Shown in pieces: positions 8,412 through 19,818 of a stretch of DNA of 64,000 nt. Position 1 is the first letter of the stretch. Each line of letters starts with the position of its first letter. Source of the stretch: Devosia limi DSM 17137 (lineage in GTDB: Bacteria > Pseudomonadota > Alphaproteobacteria > Rhizobiales > Devosiaceae); contig NZ_FQVC01000001.1 of NCBI RefSeq assembly GCF_900128975.1, positions 642,479 through 706,478 on the forward strand, given 5' to 3'. A program made the position numbers and the translations under genes. The notes beneath the pieces were generated by a model, which saw nothing but the letters and a program-made list of their open reading frames with translations, did not search any database and was not told where the DNA came from.

Positions 8412-9227
8412 ATGAGCAGGATTCTGCCGCTATTGCGCGGGGTCTACGGCATCTGGCTTCGCGAGATCCTGCGAGCCACCCGCGACCGGGGCCAGATGAT
8501 CGGCGGGGTCAGCCGTCCTCTGGTCTGGCTGTTGATCATGGGCGTCGGCCTCAATCCCTATTTTCGTGGCGAGGTCTTCGGCGAAGTCCGATATGTGGTG
8601 CCCTATACCTACCTGCAGTTCCTGTTCCCCGCCGTCATCGTCCTCAACATCATGTATACGTCGATCCAGTTCGCGGTGTCGGTGATCTGGGACCGTGAAT
8701 TCGGCTTCCTGCGCGAAGTTCTGGTGTCGCCGATGCCGCGTCCGCTGATCCTGCTCGGCAAGGTGCTGGGCGGCAGTACCGCGGCCACGCTGCATGGCGC
8801 CATCGTGCTGATCCTGGCCCGTTTCGCCGATGTCACGCTGACCCCGGACCAAGTGGTCATGGCGCTGGGCGCCATGTTCGCCCTGTCGTTCGGCCTGACC
8901 TGCTTTGGCGTCCTGCTGGCCTCGCGCATTCGCAGCTTCGAAGGCTTCGGAGTGTTTTCCAACACCATCATCCTGCCGCTCTATTTCACTTCGTCCTCGA
9001 TCTTTCCACTCGATCCGGCACTGTCGCGCACCCAGATGGCGGCGACTTATCCAGAGTGGCTGGTGTTCATGGTGCAGATCAATCCAATCACTTATGCGGT
9101 CGATCTGCTGCGCGGCATCCTGATCAATTTCAATCAGTTTCCGCCAGCCTATGGCCCGGCGGTCATTGCTGCCATGGCGATAGGGTTTTTCCTGCTCGCG
9201 CTTGTTGATTTCGGTCGTTCCAAATGA
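8412..9227 (+). CDS. ABC-2 type permease, PQQ-dehydrogenase-associated type
   Basis: 271-aa inner-membrane permease with about six hydrophobic segments and the ABC-2 signature region (REVLVSPMPRPLILLGKVLGG). I chose ATG at 8412, which follows GGGAGAAACCAA. An alternative start at 8346 would overlap the ATPase stop by four bases but adds 22 polar residues. Its stop overlaps the next start (ATGA at 9224), coupling it to the binding-like protein. Confidence 0.88.
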   Translation: MSRILPLLRGVYGIWLREILRATRDRGQMIGGVSRPLVWLLIMGVGLNPYFRGEVFGEVRYVVPYTYLQFLFPAVIVLNIMYTSIQFAVSVIWDREFGFLREVLVSPMPRPLILLGKVLGGSTAATLHGAIVLILARFADVTLTPDQVVMALGAMFALSFGLTCFGVLLASRIRSFEGFGVFSNTIILPLYFTSSSIFPLDPALSRTQMAATYPEWLVFMVQINPITYAVDLLRGILINFNQFPPAYGPAVIAAMAIGFFLLALVDFGRSK

Positions 9228-10039
9228 CCTGGTCGCGCTGGCGCGCCGGGCTCGTCAATATCGCTGCCGTTTCCTTGCTGCTGGTCGCTGTCAGCTTTCT
9301 GCCCCCCGATACCTCGTTGCGCGATGTGCAGCGCAGCGGGGTGCTCAAGGTTTGCGTGCCGCCGACATTTCCGCCGCTGGTTACCGGCAACGCCACAGAC
9401 CCCGGCTTCGATGTCGAACTGGTCCAGCATATTGCCGATAGCCTTGGCCTGCGGCTTGCGCTCAATCCGCTGGCAGCGATGGGAAGCGACTTCAATCCGC
9501 GCAATTGGCTGCTGACGCGCGCCCAGTGCGATATGATCGCCGGCGGCCTCGCCGATACCCTGCAGAACCGGGGCTTCCTGCAAATGCTGCCGACTGGCGT
9601 CGAGACCGGCTGGGTTGTCGTCTCGCGTGGCGGCACGCTGCCCGCCGCAGGCGCGACAGTGGCAGTGCTGCCAGCAACCAGCGGCTTCGCCCGGGTCGCC
9701 CTGTCCAGTTGGCTCCGCGGGCGCGGCTGGCAGGTGCAGCGCGCCGCCAATCCGGCGGCTCTGCTCGAATCGGTCGCCGATGATCAGGCGAGTATCGGCA
9801 TTACCGAGCGTTTCCTGATTTCCACCGGCGATGCTGCCGAACGGGGGCTGAGTGTCGCCTGGCTCACGGAAGAGGGCTTTGCGCGCAACCAGATGGCGTT
9901 GGGCCTGTGGAAGGGCGACCAAACCTTGTGGCGCGCCGTCAATGGCGTTGTCGATGCCATGAAGGCCGATGGAAGCCTGGAAGCACTGCGGCACCGCTAT
10001 GGCCTGTCCGGTGGATTGGACGACGCGCCAGAACCTTAG
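9224..10039 (+). CDS. MoxJ-like periplasmic binding protein of the PQQ dehydrogenase system
   Basis: 271 aa, SBP family 3 fold. An N-terminal hydrophobic segment (about residues 8-27) acts as signal or anchor. The mature part begins with SGVLKVCVPPTFPPLV, and it ends with DGSLEALRHRYGL, a typical SBP_bac_3 C-terminus. In methylotrophs MxaJ is needed for quinoprotein dehydrogenase maturation; XoxJ plays a similar role. Because it sits between an exporter pair and cytochrome/dehydrogenase genes, I infer a maturation or accessory role rather than nutrient uptake. A second protein of the same size lies at 12708-13523. Confidence 0.78.
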   Translation: MTWSRWRAGLVNIAAVSLLLVAVSFLPPDTSLRDVQRSGVLKVCVPPTFPPLVTGNATDPGFDVELVQHIADSLGLRLALNPLAAMGSDFNPRNWLLTRAQCDMIAGGLADTLQNRGFLQMLPTGVETGWVVVSRGGTLPAAGATVAVLPATSGFARVALSSWLRGRGWQVQRAANPAALLESVADDQASIGITERFLISTGDAAERGLSVAWLTEEGFARNQMALGLWKGDQTLWRAVNGVVDAMKADGSLEALRHRYGLSGGLDDAPEP

Positions 10040-10233
10040 GCCCCCGCTGAAGTGCGACTTTAGTCTTGTTTCTGTGCTGATTGGTGTCGCTCCACATTGC
10101 CGTTACGACGGGTTTGTGCGTATGAATACAAGAGTTGCGCGAATGGCCCGAGGGCTGTCCTCGAGCAATAAATGCCTGTTTCAAAACGGCATTCGAAGAA
10201 GATTTTACAACACTTTAAAAAATGGAGGATGTC

Positions 10234-10854
10234 GTGCACGTACGATCTAGGCGCGTGATCCCGTTTGCGATCGCCGCTATGTCCCTGGCAGTGTCCGGTG
10301 CATACGCTGCCGGTTTCACTGCCGAGCAAGCTACGGCGGGCAAGACGGCCTATGATTCCAACTGCGCTCAGTGCCACGGGTTCAAACTCGAAGGCCCGGA
10401 AGCTCCCGGCCTGGTCGGCATGGACGTGATGCAGAATTGGGATAGCGCTGCAGGCCTTTACGATTTCATCTCGGTCGCGATGCCTCCATCCGCGCCCGGT
10501 ATGCTGGGCGAAGATGCGTATCTCAACATCGTCTCCTACATCATGTCGTTCAACGGCGCGCAGCCGGGTGAAACGCCGATGAGCGCCGATCCTGACCTGC
10601 TGGCATCCATCAGCCTGCCGGCCGAAACCAGCGCTGGCGCTGCCGCCGCCGCAGCAGCGGCCCCGGCGGTTACTGCCACCGATGCGGCCGCCGCCGGCGG
10701 TCTCAATCCGACGCCTCCTGTCAATCAGGCCTTCACCTTCGGCAAGCAATTGCCGGGCGGAGCGGCCCCCGCCGCAGCCTCTGCTGCGCCTGCGGCACCA
10801 GGCGTCCCTCAAGCATTCACATTCGGCAAGCAGTTGCCGACTGCTGCCAACTGA
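10234..10854 (+). CDS. c-type cytochrome with Ala/Pro-rich tail
   Basis: 206-aa periplasmic monoheme cytochrome, the likely electron acceptor of the adjacent PQQ dehydrogenase. The heme site is CAQCH (residues 44-48), followed by AMPPSAPGM, which probably supplies the axial Met. After about residue 130 comes a low-complexity Ala/Pro region with two copies of QAFTFGKQLP (near 165 and 193). I chose GTG at 10234 because GGAGG lies 5 bases before it and it leads directly into the signal peptide; an ATG at 10222 overlaps the ribosome site. It lies 22 bases before the dehydrogenase gene. Confidence 0.87.
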   Translation: MHVRSRRVIPFAIAAMSLAVSGAYAAGFTAEQATAGKTAYDSNCAQCHGFKLEGPEAPGLVGMDVMQNWDSAAGLYDFISVAMPPSAPGMLGEDAYLNIVSYIMSFNGAQPGETPMSADPDLLASISLPAETSAGAAAAAAAAPAVTATDAAAAGGLNPTPPVNQAFTFGKQLPGGAAPAAASAAPAAPGVPQAFTFGKQLPTAAN

Positions 10855-10876
10855 TCCAGTCCAGAGGAAATAGAAA

Positions 10877-12637
10877 ATGAAACTGGGGCTAATGAAGACC
10901 TGCCTTATTGCGACAACAGCGCTGCTCATGCTCGGCACGGCAGCTCAGGCGCAGGGCGTTCGCGAGAATTACGAGCCTGTCACCGACGAGATGCTGCTCA
11001 ACCCGCCGGCCGAAGAATGGCTGATGTGGCGCGGCAATTATGCCAACCAGGGCTATAGCGAACTCGACCAGATCAACAAGGACAACGTCGCGGGCCTGCA
11101 ATTGGCCTGGGCCTGGCCGATGGCTGATGTTGGCATCCAGGAAACCGCGCCGCTCGTCCATGACGGCGTCATGTTCCTGCAGACCAACAACAACATCGTC
11201 GAGGCACTCGATGCCAAGACCGGTGACCGCATCTGGCAGTACCGCCACGTGCTGCCCGAGCTGCCCGCAGCCTGGGGCTACCAGCTGAACCAGGCTCGTC
11301 GCCAGAAGAACTCGATCGCGCTCTACGGCGACAAGGTGATCCTGACCACCGTCGATGCCAAGATCGTCGTGCTCAATGCCGCCGACGGCACCGTTGCCTG
11401 GGAAAAGCAGGTCCTCGATTACCAGGTCGGCTACAGCTACACGATTGGGCCGCTGATCGTTAAGGACAAGATCATCTCGGCAATCTCGGGTTGCTCGATC
11501 GCCGGCACGGCCGGTGGTTGCTTCATCCTGGCGCACGATGCCAATACCGGTGAAGAGCTCTGGCGCTTCAACACCATCGACGATCCCAATAACCCGGCCC
11601 AGCAGGAAAGCTGGGGCGAAGTTCCGGCGGAAAACCGTTGGGGCGGCACGCCTTGGGCTACGGGCGCTTATGATCCGGAAACCAACGTGACCTTCTGGGG
11701 CGTCGGTATGCCTGGTCCTTACGCGGAACTGATCCGTGGTTCGGGCGATGGCAGCGTGTTGTACACCAACTCGACCCTGGCTCTCGATGCCGATACCGGC
11801 GAGCTGAAGTGGTACTACCAGCACCTGCCGCGCGATAACTGGGATCTGGACAGCCCGTTCGAGCGCATCCTGGTCAGCCAGGAAGTCGATGGGAAAATGG
11901 CCAATATGGTCGTTTCCGTCCCCGGCAAGAACGGCATTGCGTTCGGTCTCGATCGCGACACCGGCAAGTATCTGTGGTCCAAGGAAACCGTTCAGCAGAA
12001 CGTTGTGACCGGCATTGATCCGGACGGCACTGTCCATATCAACGAAGACCTGATCTCGACCGCTGTTGGCGAAGCCCACCTGATCTGTACCTCGGTTTCC
12101 GGCGGTAAGCTCTGGATGGCTGGCTCCTACAGCCCCAAGACCCAGACCTTCTTCGTGCCCCTGACCGAGGCCTGCAACACCGTGGCCCCGACCCAGACCG
12201 AATTCACCGCCGGCAATGCCGTTGGTGCGGTCAAGTTCGGCCCACGCGTTCTGCCCGAAGGCATCACCGAAGCCGGCCTCGTGCAGGCTCTGTCGGTTTC
12301 CCCCACCGAGGGTGATTCCAAGTGGCAGGCGCGCAGCCGTCCGTCGATGACCAGCTCGCTGCTGGCCACCGCTGGTGATCTGGTGTTCGGCGGCGACGCT
12401 GGCCGTTTCGTCAAGGCATGGGATCAGGAAACTGGTGAAGTGCTCTGGGAACAGCGTCTGAACGCCCCGATCGGTGGCTATCCGATGACCTACGAACTCG
12501 ATGGCGAACAGTACCTGGTCATCCCGACTGGTTACTCCAATGCCGCCAGCTCGATCTCGTCGGCTTTCCCGGAAATCCCGCTGCCGACCGGTACCGGCAA
12601 CTCGATCTTCGTGTTCAAGCTGCCTGCAGCCAAGTAA
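10877..12637 (+). CDS. soluble PQQ-dependent dehydrogenase (8-bladed propeller)
   Basis: 586 aa with a signal peptide cut near residue 26. Propeller tryptophan-docking-type motifs recur (for example LDAKTGDRIWQY, HDANTGEELWRF, LDADTGELKWYYQ, WDQETGEVLWEQ). The catalytic Asp is D323 in RDNWDLD, and a second Asp two residues later (D325) is the lanthanide hallmark of XoxF-like enzymes. Other sites deviate: the usual vicinal Cys pair is absent, and the Glu and Asn metal ligands align with Gly (near 210) and Met279. No fused heme domain is present. The substrate is unknown. Devosia DepA, which oxidises deoxynivalenol, and sorbose dehydrogenases are PQQ enzymes of similar size, so it need not be a methanol enzyme. 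Confidence 0.9.
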   Translation: MKLGLMKTCLIATTALLMLGTAAQAQGVRENYEPVTDEMLLNPPAEEWLMWRGNYANQGYSELDQINKDNVAGLQLAWAWPMADVGIQETAPLVHDGVMFLQTNNNIVEALDAKTGDRIWQYRHVLPELPAAWGYQLNQARRQKNSIALYGDKVILTTVDAKIVVLNAADGTVAWEKQVLDYQVGYSYTIGPLIVKDKIISAISGCSIAGTAGGCFILAHDANTGEELWRFNTIDDPNNPAQQESWGEVPAENRWGGTPWATGAYDPETNVTFWGVGMPGPYAELIRGSGDGSVLYTNSTLALDADTGELKWYYQHLPRDNWDLDSPFERILVSQEVDGKMANMVVSVPGKNGIAFGLDRDTGKYLWSKETVQQNVVTGIDPDGTVHINEDLISTAVGEAHLICTSVSGGKLWMAGSYSPKTQTFFVPLTEACNTVAPTQTEFTAGNAVGAVKFGPRVLPEGITEAGLVQALSVSPTEGDSKWQARSRPSMTSSLLATAGDLVFGGDAGRFVKAWDQETGEVLWEQRLNAPIGGYPMTYELDGEQYLVIPTGYSNAASSISSAFPEIPLPTGTGNSIFVFKLPAAK

Positions 12638-12661
12638 TTGCTGCGCCAAGGCGACTAACTG

Positions 12662-12685
12662 AAAAGGGGCCAAACGGCCCCTTTT
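12662..12685 (+). terminator. perfect hairpin terminator after the PQQ dehydrogenase gene
   Basis: AAAAGGGGCC, loop AAAC, GGCCCCTTTT: a 10-bp perfect stem with A and T tracts, 24 bases after the stop codon. It should end or reduce transcription before the second binding-protein gene. Confidence 0.85.
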
Positions 12686-12707
12686 CTCCATTCAGGAGAC
12701 GGTTTCG

Positions 12708-13523
12708 ATGATGCTACGTGGTTTGATGACGGGCCTCGCTCTGGTGGTCAGCCTCCCCGCTTTCGCGCAGGTGCCGCCTGAACTGCTCAACAACACGCGG
12801 CGCCAGAACGGCGAGTCGATCACGGCCTGTTTCGACACCACCGCGACCACGCTGGAATTCGACCGCGAGGTCGCCAGGCTGATCGCCGATTCCCTGTTCG
12901 TTGATCTGCAGACCCGCGACGGCTTCGGCGGCTTCCCCATTGATGGCGCTGGCTTCATGGACGAACTGTCGATTGCCATGAACAATACCTGCGATCTGTT
13001 CATGGGCATCTCGGTCCAGGTCAATTCCCAGTTCCCCGAATGGGCTGCGGTCTCGCGCCCCTACGCCTCCATGCCCTTCGTGCTCGCCGTCGATAACCCC
13101 GACTGGCAGAGCCTTGCCGACATTCCTCACGACCGCAAGATCGGCACCGCGCTGCAAAGCCTGGGCGAACTGGTGTTCATCACCTGGGCGCAGCAGCAGC
13201 CCGAGGCCGAGCGCTGGAAGCGTCTGCCCTATGCCAATTTCGAATTAATGCTGAAGCGCGTGCAGGACCAAAGCCTTGGCGGCATGCTGCTCTGGCAGCC
13301 CTCATTGGTGAAGCTGCAGCAGACGGTCCCGGCCGCCAGGGACGTGCGCATCATCGATCTGGCCCCGGTTCCCGCCGTCGATGTTCATGTCGGTGCGCTG
13401 GTTTCCAGCAAGGATAGCTTCCTGCGCTCGCAGGTCGATGAAGCCATCGATGCCCTGGTGGCCGATGGCACCATCACAGCGTTGATGGAACGCTACGGCT
13501 ATACCGGCCACGCCGGTGAATAG
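12708..13523 (+). CDS. second MoxJ-like periplasmic binding protein
   Basis: 271 aa with a clean signal peptide ending in SLPAFAQ (residue ~21) and an SBP family 3 fold ending in DGTITALMERYGYTG. The early cysteine (ITACFD) is shared in position with the VCVPP of the protein at 9224. AGGAG precedes the ATG with a 9-base gap. It follows a strong terminator, so it may be expressed at lower level or from read-through. The two paralogs flank the cytochrome and dehydrogenase genes, suggesting two distinct accessory roles. Confidence 0.78.
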   Translation: MMLRGLMTGLALVVSLPAFAQVPPELLNNTRRQNGESITACFDTTATTLEFDREVARLIADSLFVDLQTRDGFGGFPIDGAGFMDELSIAMNNTCDLFMGISVQVNSQFPEWAAVSRPYASMPFVLAVDNPDWQSLADIPHDRKIGTALQSLGELVFITWAQQQPEAERWKRLPYANFELMLKRVQDQSLGGMLLWQPSLVKLQQTVPAARDVRIIDLAPVPAVDVHVGALVSSKDSFLRSQVDEAIDALVADGTITALMERYGYTGHAGE

Positions 13524-13525
13524 GT

Positions 13526-14110
13526 TCAGCTGAGCCGCAGCCAGTCCAGCAGCACCGGTGAGAAATCGGGCACCCAGCCCAGAACCAGCAGGACGCAGAG
13601 CCCGACCAGAACAACGGGCTCTGCCTTTTGCAGGCGCTTCTCGGCCGATGGCCAGATCGCCTCCAGCAGCGTGCCACCGATCAGGCCGGGCAGCGGCAAC
13701 AGATTGAGCAGCACCGACCCGGCACAGACAATCTGGAACTGCTGCAGACTATACAGCACCACATAGCCCGCCGTGCGCGGCAGACTCGCCTGCACCAGTG
13801 GAGCAAGCAGATCGGCCAGCGGAATCGCCGACAGCATCAGCAGCGGTCCACCCAGTGCGATGACCACCAGCCCCCAACGGCCCAGCCGATTGCTGTTCAC
13901 GTCGTAGCGCAATGGGCGTATCCAGCCCATCCTGAACAATACCGCCATGGCCAGGCCCAGCACGGCGAGATGCGGGAACGGATTGAGCGTCAGCCGGCCG
14001 TCATGACGGGGCCTGCTATCGCCCATCGCCCTGGCCAGTCCTGCCAGAATTGCGCCCTGCAACGCCGCGAAGATCAACAGCGCCACTACTCGCGTGACGA
14101 TCTCTTCCAT
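13526..14110 (-). CDS. site-2-protease-like membrane protein without catalytic motifs
   Basis: About 194 aa with four to five membrane segments. DGRLTLNPFPHLAVLG (near residue 37) and MGWIRPLRYDVN are clear counterparts of the GRLTLNPL.H and FGWAKPVPVNP stretches of M50 site-2 proteases, and NLLPLPGLIGG corresponds to their NL.PIPPLDGG. The HExxH helix is replaced by ALQGAILAG and the metal-binding Asp of the last motif by Ile, so it should be proteolytically inactive. The start is uncertain: ATG at 14110 lacks a good ribosome site, and a longer frame to 14302 exists. It is convergent with the binding-protein gene. Confidence 0.6.
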   Translation of the reverse strand: MEEIVTRVVALLIFAALQGAILAGLARAMGDSRPRHDGRLTLNPFPHLAVLGLAMAVLFRMGWIRPLRYDVNSNRLGRWGLVVIALGGPLLMLSAIPLADLLAPLVQASLPRTAGYVVLYSLQQFQIVCAGSVLLNLLPLPGLIGGTLLEAIWPSAEKRLQKAEPVVLVGLCVLLVLGWVPDFSPVLLDWLRLS

Positions 14111-14338
14111 CGTCAGATTGTTCAGAAAATTCAACGGCTCTATCCCGACAGCGCCGGACCGTGGCGCGCCCCCCGATGTTACGGATTTATCACTGCTTCG
14201 GCCAGCTTCAACGGGACTTCGAAATGACTCTTTCCAGGCTGGGAAAGACCTCATAATGAGCAGTATCGGGGCGGTTGCCTGATCGCAGTCTGCCATCCAC
14301 ACTGTCGCGAACCTGCCTCAGGCAAAACAGGAGCCAAC

Positions 14339-14938
14339 ATGTCACGCCACCCCAAGCTCCATCGCATGGCAGCTGCAGTGCTTGTGGTGTTGGCGCTGGC
14401 GAGTCCGGTCTTTGCCCAGCAGGTGACGGATTATCTGGGCGTTCCCGGCCCCATAACCTTCAACGGCACCGATTATGCGCTGTCCTGGTCCTCCAAGCCG
14501 ACGCCCGACTATATCAAGCAGGAATACCTGCCGAGAGGGCAGGTGCCCGAGGCCTATAGCAGTATGCTGATGGTGGAATTTCTGGCCGGCGACCTGAAGC
14601 CCACAAGCATGGCCGGCGCCCAGATGGACCTGCTGAACCGGCGTAAGGCCAGCGACCCCCTGGTCAGCATGGCGCTGACCGAGAATGCGCAGAGCGGCGA
14701 GGTCATTCTTGATTTCATCCTGAGCGGCCGCGACGAAACCGGCGGGATCGTGGTCGAATGGAATGCCTATCGCTATGCGCAGGCCCAGACCGCTGCGGGC
14801 AAGACCGGCGGCATGCTGCTGGCCATTAGCCGTCGCGCCTATGGCGAACCTGCCGCCCGCGCCTTCCTCGCATCGCTGCAGGACTTGAAGGCGGTCCAGG
14901 TCCCGGCCCTCGCCGCCGCCGAATTGCCAAAGTTCTGA
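14339..14938 (+). CDS. secreted protein of unknown function
   Basis: 199 aa. A typical signal peptide (residues 1-26, ending SPVFAQQ) and AGGAG before the ATG support the gene. The mature part has no cysteines, no repeats and no motif I recognise. It contains YLPRGQ and a conserved-looking KTGGMLLAISRRAYGE segment. It stands alone between a divergent membrane protein and convergent tex. Confidence 0.65.
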   Translation: MSRHPKLHRMAAAVLVVLALASPVFAQQVTDYLGVPGPITFNGTDYALSWSSKPTPDYIKQEYLPRGQVPEAYSSMLMVEFLAGDLKPTSMAGAQMDLLNRRKASDPLVSMALTENAQSGEVILDFILSGRDETGGIVVEWNAYRYAQAQTAAGKTGGMLLAISRRAYGEPAARAFLASLQDLKAVQVPALAAAELPKF

Positions 14939-15022
14939 TTGGCTGGGCCGGTTTCGTCCCCGCCGTCACCAACCGGCTGGTCCGGGTGGTCGATCTGTCG
15001 CCTCGGCTTGCGTTGAGGAATA

Positions 15023-17317
<2,295 letters not shown>

Positions 17318-17584
17318 GGCAGTCGTTTCGGTTCGTTCAGGAGCCCGGACCATACTGCCCCCGCTGCCCCTGGACTACCCGCCAGTCGCGATATCCTCAT
17401 TCTGATGTAGGGGTGCGGCTGTGACGATGCCTGCATTGCCGCGCTGTCTGCTTGTGGCAAGCAACGAGGGAGGAAGCCCTCAGGCCTATCCTGCCGGAAA
17501 TGTGGCCTGCACGCCCGTGCGGGCCGAGGCGATATGCCAGTGCACCAGCAGTTCCGTTGGGTCCATCCCCATCGGCAAAGGGCG

Positions 17585-19351
17585 CTAAAGCGCCCAGACC
17601 AGCAGCAGCATCGGAACCGCAACCAGCACCACCAGGATTGAGAGCGGCAGTCCCAACCGCCAGTAATCCCCGAACCGGTAACCGCCCGGGCCCATCACCA
17701 GCGTATTGCACTGGTGACCTATGGGGGTGAGGAAGTCCGAGCCCGCGCCGATGGCCACGGCCATCAGGAACGCCTCCGGCTGGAACCCGAGGTCGGTGGC
17801 AAAGGTCGCGGCAATTGGCGCCATGACCAGCACTGTCGCGGCATTGTTGAGGAAGGGCGTCACGGCCATCGCCGCTACCATGATCAGCGCCAGCGCACCA
17901 TAGGCGGGCAATACACTCGCCGCTTGCGACAGCCAGCTGGAAATCACGTCGGTGCCGCCTGTGGTACGCAGCGAGTCGCTGATCGGGATCAGCGCCGCCA
18001 GCATGATCAGGATCGGTGCATCGAGATGTGAATAGACCTCACGCAAGGGCAGGGCGCGGCTGACCACCATCAGCACCGCCGCGGCGAAAAAGGCAATCGC
18101 CACCGGTATCAGGCCGAGCGCGGTGGTCGCCATGGCAGCCGCCAGGATCAGCAGCGGCACCAGCCCATTGCGGACGCTTCCCAGCTTCAGGCCGCGCTCC
18201 ACCAGCGGCAGGCAGTTCCACCGCCGCAGCAGGTCGGGCAATTCCTTGAGGTCGCCCTGCAGCACGATGACGTCGCCATTCTGGAACCGGATTTGCCCGA
18301 GTCGTTCCGTAAACCGCTTGTCGCGTCGGCTGACCGCAAGCAGGTTCAGCCCGGTCCGGTCGAACAGGCTCAATTCCTGCGCACTGCGCCCGATCAGGTC
18401 CGATGTCTTGGTGACGACGGCTTCGACAATGCCGGTATTGTCCGACGTCGCTTTGGTGTCGCGGCGCTTGGAGAATGTCAGCTTGCCCTGGGCCACCATG
18501 GTGTCGAGCGCTTCGGGGGCGCCTTCCAGCAGCAGCACATCGCCTTCCTTGATGATCGAATCCGGCAAGGGCTTCCGGCGCGCACCGGATTCCCCGATGA
18601 TGCCGATGATCATTGCGGCCCCGCCGCCCAGCCGCTGCAGTTCGCCGATGGTCATGCCGACAGCGGACGATTGGGCGGGCACATGGGCTTCTGTGGTGTA
18701 GTTCTTGATCTCGATGGCTTGGTCCATCGAGCTGGTATCGCGCGTGCGTGCTGGCAGCAGCTTGTAGCAAAAGGCCAGAAAAACCAGCCCGACCAGCGCC
18801 AGCGCTGCACCCACCGGGGTGAAGTCGAACATCGTGAACGGCACGCCGGTCAGATCCTGACGCACCCGCGATACGATGATGTTGGGCGAGGTGCCGATCT
18901 GGGTCATCAACCCGCCCAGCAGCGAGCCGAACGACATCGGCATGAGGAACAAGGAGGGCGACACCCCCGATTTCCGAGCCATCTGGAAGGCAATCGGCAT
19001 CATGATTGCCAGGGCGCCGATATTCTTGATGAAGGCCGACAGCACCGTGACGGTCAGCACCAGCAGAATTAATTGCGCCCGTGGCGTGCTGATATTGGGC
19101 GCAAAGCGCCGCACCGCCATTTCCATGATCCCCGTACGCGCCACCGCTGCACTGACCACCAGCGCGCTGCCCACGATGATGACGATGTCATCGGAAAACC
19201 CCTTGAAGGCCTCTGTGGGCTTGACGACCCCGACGGTCACCGCCGCCAGCAACGCGCCCACGGCAACGACATCATAGCGCCAGCGCCCCAGGACGAAGGC
19301 AACCATCATCGCTGCGATAATGCCAAAGGCCAGAATTTGCGGTGTCGTCAT
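17585..19351 (-). CDS. SLC13/DASS-type anion transporter with two RCK_C domains
   Basis: 588-aa membrane protein. Two blocks of membrane helices (about residues 5-205 and 405-585) flank a soluble region with two TrkA-C/RCK_C modules (GGGAAMIIGIIGESGARRKPL..., and FQNGDVIVLQGDLKELPDLL). Transport signatures: IKNIGALAIMMPIA and IGTSPNIIVS in the first half, NNAATVLVMAPIA and GSDFLTPIGHQ in the second. Members move sulfate, di/tricarboxylates or related anions; the ion here is unknown. ATG at 19351 follows GGGGATTTCT and replaces a longer frame to 19429. No partner genes adjoin. Confidence 0.88.
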   Translation of the reverse strand: MTTPQILAFGIIAAMMVAFVLGRWRYDVVAVGALLAAVTVGVVKPTEAFKGFSDDIVIIVGSALVVSAAVARTGIMEMAVRRFAPNISTPRAQLILLVLTVTVLSAFIKNIGALAIMMPIAFQMARKSGVSPSLFLMPMSFGSLLGGLMTQIGTSPNIIVSRVRQDLTGVPFTMFDFTPVGAALALVGLVFLAFCYKLLPARTRDTSSMDQAIEIKNYTTEAHVPAQSSAVGMTIGELQRLGGGAAMIIGIIGESGARRKPLPDSIIKEGDVLLLEGAPEALDTMVAQGKLTFSKRRDTKATSDNTGIVEAVVTKTSDLIGRSAQELSLFDRTGLNLLAVSRRDKRFTERLGQIRFQNGDVIVLQGDLKELPDLLRRWNCLPLVERGLKLGSVRNGLVPLLILAAAMATTALGLIPVAIAFFAAAVLMVVSRALPLREVYSHLDAPILIMLAALIPISDSLRTTGGTDVISSWLSQAASVLPAYGALALIMVAAMAVTPFLNNAATVLVMAPIAATFATDLGFQPEAFLMAVAIGAGSDFLTPIGHQCNTLVMGPGGYRFGDYWRLGLPLSILVVLVAVPMLLLVWAL

Positions 19352-19510
19352 AGAAATCCCCGGTGCCGACAGTACAAACGCGCCGGGATCGAATTGGGCG
19401 CAGGGCACCATCGATAATTGCGCAGCCAATCTGAATTGGCCACTGTCGCTACGTACGGGGATCAGGTTTATGAATGTTCGGTTCGCTTGTCACGCGATCA
19501 CCGCATTGCC

Positions 19511-19723
19511 TCAATGGTGCTCGCTGCTGATGACATAAAGCGCCGCCCGCCGCCCGTGACGTTCGCGGCGGCGATAGGCGAGTTCAATCGCCGTATCAAC
19601 GGCCTCGCCGATAGATGCGCGCAATTCATCGGTCTTGGGATCCAGCGGCACGATGGCGAGGGCCTGTTCAAGGTGATCTCGCACGTGCTCGTATAAGGGA
19701 TCGGGCACCAGTTGTTTTAGCAT
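19511..19723 (-). CDS. small protein of unknown function
   Basis: 70 aa, starting at ATG 19723 with AAAGGTGAG just upstream. It is mostly helical and charged, ending in a basic RRRERHGRR patch. No motif recognised. The good ribosome site, lack of overlap and tight spacing to its neighbour support a real gene; its function is unknown. Confidence 0.55.
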   Translation of the reverse strand: MLKQLVPDPLYEHVRDHLEQALAIVPLDPKTDELRASIGEAVDTAIELAYRRRERHGRRAALYVISSEHH

Positions 19724-19818
19724 CGCTCACCTTTCAGCAATCGCGCCATTTTATTCGGGGCAGGAATGCCTTCGGTTAAGCTGACACGGGCAATTTTATC
19801 AAAACCCGTTTTGCCCAT

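Noticed and set aside
10877..12637. Methanol dehydrogenase MxaF or XoxF
   Set aside because: Vicinal cysteines and two metal ligands are missing and no mxaI is present, so neither name is safe.
17354..17584. Possible gene between tex and the anion transporter
   Set aside because: Short frames only, no ribosome site or motif; treated as intergenic.
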